A stretch of 33,982 bases of DNA from an uncultured Burkholderiales bacterium. GTDB taxonomy: Bacteria; Pseudomonadota; Gammaproteobacteria; Burkholderiales; Burkholderiaceae_C. Shown one piece after another: positions 31,546 through 33,982 of the stretch; position 1 is the first letter of the stretch; every line of letters begins with the position of its first letter. The notes under the pieces were generated by a model that saw only the letters and a program-made list of their open reading frames with translations, made no database searches and had not been told where the DNA came from. The stretch lies in assembly GCA_903828695.1 (NCBI GenBank), contig CAIKNE010000091.1:1-33982 (forward strand). Direction: 5' to 3'. A program made the translations under genes and the position numbers.

Positions 31546-32163
31546 TTGTTTTCAATCCTAGAAGCCGCAGGATGGCCCATTTGGCCCCTACTTATTTGCT
31601 CCATCATTGCTACGGCTTTGATCATTGAGCGTTTCTATCAATTGAGAGCCGTGCTAGTCACGCCACCAGGGCTACTGGAAGCGGTTTTAAACAAAGTAGA
31701 CCAAGGCGTGCCGTCCTCGATCGATACACAAGCCCTCGGATCGGGCTCTCCCATGGGGGCGATACTGGCGACTACGCTGAAGGCCTTTAACCAACAACCG
31801 CACGCAAAAGAGCAAGACTTAAGGCAAGAGATTGAGCTCGAGGGTAAGATCATCTCTCACGAGCTAGAGCGTTTTCAGACCGCAATCGCCACTATCGCCT
31901 CCGCAGCTCCGCTACTGGGTCTATTTGGAACGGTTGTCGGGATGATTGATATATTTGGATCTCAGTCGGGCGCGAGTAACAATCCGGCGCAGTTAGCGCA
32001 CGGCATTTCAACAGCGCTTTACAACACCGCTTTTGGTCTCATTATTGCCATACCCTCACTGATTTGCTGGCGCTATTTCAGAACTCAAATTGACACCTTC
32101 GTGTTAACACTTGAAGGATCGAGTGAAAAGCTTCTAAAACATTTGATCAGAAAAAGACATTGA
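31546..32163 (+). CDS. exbB: ExbB/TolQ/MotA-family proton channel protein (ExbB type)
   Basis: The 205-residue protein has three membrane helices: one at the N terminus (IWPLLICSIIATALIIERF), and two in the conserved MotA/TolQ/ExbB domain (ATIASAAPLLGLFGTVVGMIDIF and STALYNTAFGLIIAIPSLICW). The TVVGMI and AL.NTAFGL segments are family signatures. ExbB forms the pentameric channel that uses the proton gradient with ExbD; the pair energises TonB or, as the TolQ-like form, TolA. The length and the exbD partner 72 nt downstream favour ExbB. TTG 31546 is chosen by its ribosome binding site. No tonB or receptor gene is in the window. Confidence 0.93.
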   Translation: MFSILEAAGWPIWPLLICSIIATALIIERFYQLRAVLVTPPGLLEAVLNKVDQGVPSSIDTQALGSGSPMGAILATTLKAFNQQPHAKEQDLRQEIELEGKIISHELERFQTAIATIASAAPLLGLFGTVVGMIDIFGSQSGASNNPAQLAHGISTALYNTAFGLIIAIPSLICWRYFRTQIDTFVLTLEGSSEKLLKHLIRKRH

Positions 32164-32235
32164 TTCAAGCTACAGACCAGTTTAAATCCTACAACTTTCA
32201 CTTATAAAATAAGTTTCCAAAGCATTCATCTAAAC

Positions 32236-32670
32236 ATGCGCTTTAATAAAAACAGAGCATCAGAGCCAGAGATCAATTTAATTCCGTTTATTGATGTTCT
32301 TTTGGTCATCTTAATATTCCTCATGCTCTCGACTACTTACTCCAAGATTACGGAGTTGGAGCTGAGCTTGCCCAGCGCCAATGCTGCGCCGTTGAGGGAC
32401 AAAATTAACACGTTAAATATTTCCATCACCGCACAAGGTAAGTTCTATATCCAAGGCACAAGCATAGACGCACTTGACAATGATGCGTTGGTTAGGAAAC
32501 TAAAAGAGACAAGCCTAGGGATGGATAATCCCGTGGTCGTCATTAGTGCAGACGGGCACGCCACCCACCAATCTGTGATCCAGGCTTTGCAAGCGGCTCA
32601 GCAAAGTGGCCTCCAACAAATCACCTTCGCTACTCAAACAGACTCCTCCCCAAAGGGTTCCGCAAAATGA
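32236..32670 (+). CDS. exbD: ExbD/TolR-family biopolymer transport protein
   Basis: The 144-residue protein has a short cytoplasmic N terminus, one membrane helix (LIPFIDVLLVILIFLMLST) with the essential Asp in PFIDV, and a periplasmic domain with the end VVVISADGHATHQSVIQALQAAQQSGL typical of ExbD/TolR. It works with ExbB as stator and proton path. Its stop overlaps the lpxK start (ATGA, 32667-32670), so exbB-exbD-lpxK is read as one operon, as in many betaproteobacteria. Confidence 0.95.
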   Translation: MRFNKNRASEPEINLIPFIDVLLVILIFLMLSTTYSKITELELSLPSANAAPLRDKINTLNISITAQGKFYIQGTSIDALDNDALVRKLKETSLGMDNPVVVISADGHATHQSVIQALQAAQQSGLQQITFATQTDSSPKGSAK

Positions 32671-33755
32671 GTGTTCCCTCTGAGCGCCTCGCGTCCTTGC
32701 AGATTACACTGGTAAGCCATATTCGAGAGCAGTGGCAAAAGCGCAGTTGGTTTGCTTGGGTTCTGTGGCCCCTATCGCTTCTAACGCTCACCTATATTTG
32801 GGCTAACACTTACCTTTACAAAAACGCAAAGAGAAGAACCTATCAACTCGCAAAACCCGTGATTGTGGTTGGTAATGTAGTTGTTGGAGGAGCGGGGAAG
32901 ACCCCCGTTGTCATCGAGCTCGTCAAATACTTAAGCTCTTCAGGTCGACGCGTGGGGGTTATCTCAAAGGGTTACGGGCGCGAGAAAATACCCAGCTCAA
33001 CCCTACATTTAGACACCTTGGAGGTGTTTGAGAGCTCATCCTCGTCCTTAGTTGGAGATGAGCCCAAGTTAATTCACCATAAAACCAGTGTCCCCGTTTT
33101 TGTGGGCGACCAAAGAGCCCTAGCAGCGCATGCGCTGCTACAGAGATATCCAAACACAGACGTCATCATCAGTGATGATGGGCTTCAGCACAACGCTTTA
33201 GGTAGAGACATCAACATCATCGTATTCGACAATTCTGGACTCGGAAATGGACTGCTCCTGCCCGCGGGCCCGCTGAGAGAGCCATGGCCACGTGTTTTTA
33301 AAAATGCATCCACAGAGCTGACTCTAAGCACCAACGAGGACCGTGCACCACAAGGATTTACAGTGTCTCGCGCCTTAGCTGACTTTGCGATCAATAAACG
33401 GGGCCAAAGGCTCGATCTCAGAGATCCCCTGCTCGCACGCGTTCATGCGGTAGCAGGCATTGCGAGACCCGAGATTTTCTTTGAAATGCTCGTGGAAAAG
33501 GGTATCCACTTGTCAGAAACGACCCTGCTGGAAGATCATGCGGCTTTTAAGGAAAAAGAGTTTGATTTTCAAGGCCATCATTTAAAAAATTCTCAAGCCC
33601 AAGAGACTGTATTCCTGTGTACCGAAAAAGATGCTATCAAAATTTGGGAATTCAATCCTGACGTCTGGGCCGTTCCGCTGATTTGCAAATTAGATCCAAA
33701 ATTCACCGACGAATTAGAGGACGCACTGATACAGCTAGAGCATTGCAGGCCTTAG
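32667..33755 (+). CDS. lpxK: Tetraacyldisaccharide 4'-kinase LpxK
   Basis: The 362-residue protein has an N-terminal membrane-anchoring helix (FAWVLWPLSLLTLTYIW), the P-loop GNVVVGGAGKTP (near residue 70), KGYGR, VGDEPKL, the catalytic DDGLQH (near 168), AGPLREP and the AGIARPEIFF segment of the family. LpxK phosphorylates the 4' position of the lipid A disaccharide at the inner membrane, the step before Kdo addition. AAGGG lies 9 nt before ATG 32667, inside exbD. The gene ends inside a 7-bp repeat (AGGCCTT at 33747 and 33754), so the last codons may vary between strains. Confidence 0.96.
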   Translation: MSVPSERLASLQITLVSHIREQWQKRSWFAWVLWPLSLLTLTYIWANTYLYKNAKRRTYQLAKPVIVVGNVVVGGAGKTPVVIELVKYLSSSGRRVGVISKGYGREKIPSSTLHLDTLEVFESSSSSLVGDEPKLIHHKTSVPVFVGDQRALAAHALLQRYPNTDVIISDDGLQHNALGRDINIIVFDNSGLGNGLLLPAGPLREPWPRVFKNASTELTLSTNEDRAPQGFTVSRALADFAINKRGQRLDLRDPLLARVHAVAGIARPEIFFEMLVEKGIHLSETTLLEDHAAFKEKEFDFQGHHLKNSQAQETVFLCTEKDAIKIWEFNPDVWAVPLICKLDPKFTDELEDALIQLEHCRP

Positions 33756-33852
33756 GCCTTAGGCCCTAAAGCATAAAGCCTTAGAATGGTCTATCTTTCA
33801 AACACCACACGGGTCACATATTCGGCATGTGTCCTCAATCAAAAATATATTT

Positions 33853-33982
33853 ATGGACAGTAAACTTCTTGAACTCCTAGTATGCCCAGTCACCAAGGGT
33901 CCACTTATCTTCTCTAAAAACAAGGACGAGTTGATCTCACGCAGTGCCCGCTTAGCATACCCCGTGCGAGAGGGAATACCTA
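33853..33982 (+). CDS. Trm112/YcaR-like small protein, N-terminal part
   Basis: The frame begins at ATG 33853 and runs off the window end; 43 residues are visible. The sequence [17 protein letters not shown] and later [12 protein letters not shown] is the UPF0434/Trm112 signature of the small YcaR protein, about 60 residues in full length. In many proteobacteria it sits between lpxK and kdsB, as its place here suggests; kdsB should follow outside the window. Its precise function in bacteria is not settled. Confidence 0.93.
   Translation, partial: MDSKLLELLVCPVTKGPLIFSKNKDELISRSARLAYPVREGIP

Noticed and set aside
33746-33775. AGGCCTT repeat at the lpxK end as a terminator
   Set aside because: It is a short tandem of a palindromic unit without a T-run, and the Trm112-like gene follows in the same direction.
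1-33982. Mobile element, prophage, CRISPR array or defence island
   Set aside because: No transposase, integrase, phage gene, regularly spaced repeat array or known defence gene was seen on either strand.

Overview
The window reads as a chromosomal core segment of a betaproteobacterium of the order Burkholderiales. Support comes from gene order and protein character: tolB-pal-cpoB; rng-maf-rlmH-rsfS-nadD-hemF-purD-yebC in one row; clpS-clpA; icd next to a DUF192 gene; xseA/sodB; exbB-exbD-lpxK followed by a Trm112-like gene. A moderate GC content (judged by eye, not computed) and the compact layout fit a freshwater Polynucleobacter-like lineage, but genus is inference.

Layout. 1-381: the 3' end of an oligopeptide/dipeptide ABC transporter ATPase. 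382-1087: an intergenic stretch with a 24-bp triple repeat and a tRNA-Lys(UUU) on the minus strand, with a clear promoter and terminator. 1088-3058: minus-strand pair of a TcdA-type tRNA-modification enzyme and a YeeE/YedE thiosulfate permease. 3210-6178: minus-strand tolB-pal-cpoB (cell-envelope Tol-Pal system; tolQ, tolR and tolA are not in the window). 6413-10083: plus-strand glycosyltransferases and an MsbA-type lipid A flippase. 10103-13596: minus-strand GT9 heptosyltransferase-like, GT4 glycosyltransferase and polysaccharide deacetylase; together with the plus-strand genes these form a surface-glycan/LPS block.

13619-21173: a long minus-strand housekeeping row (RNase G, Maf, RlmH, RsfS, NadD, HemF, PurD, YebC). 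21351-24230: ClpA and its adaptor ClpS, with a strong terminator after clpA. 24524-25767: two divergent genes of unknown function, the least explained part of the window. 25921-26811: an Ada-like DNA-repair protein without the N-terminal Ada zinc domain. 26877-28130: isocitrate dehydrogenase with unusual substitutions near the cofactor pocket. 28324-28881: exported DUF192 protein. 29011-31037: Fe-type SodB and XseA. 31546-33982: ExbB, ExbD, LpxK and the start of a Trm112-like protein.

No insertion sequence, prophage, CRISPR array or known defence system was seen. The oddities are local: short in-phase tandem repeats (24, 11 and 9 bp), G7-G9 tracts in several genes including two adjacent glycan genes, a very long basic tail on RsfS, divergent isocitrate dehydrogenase residues, and the unknown gene pair.
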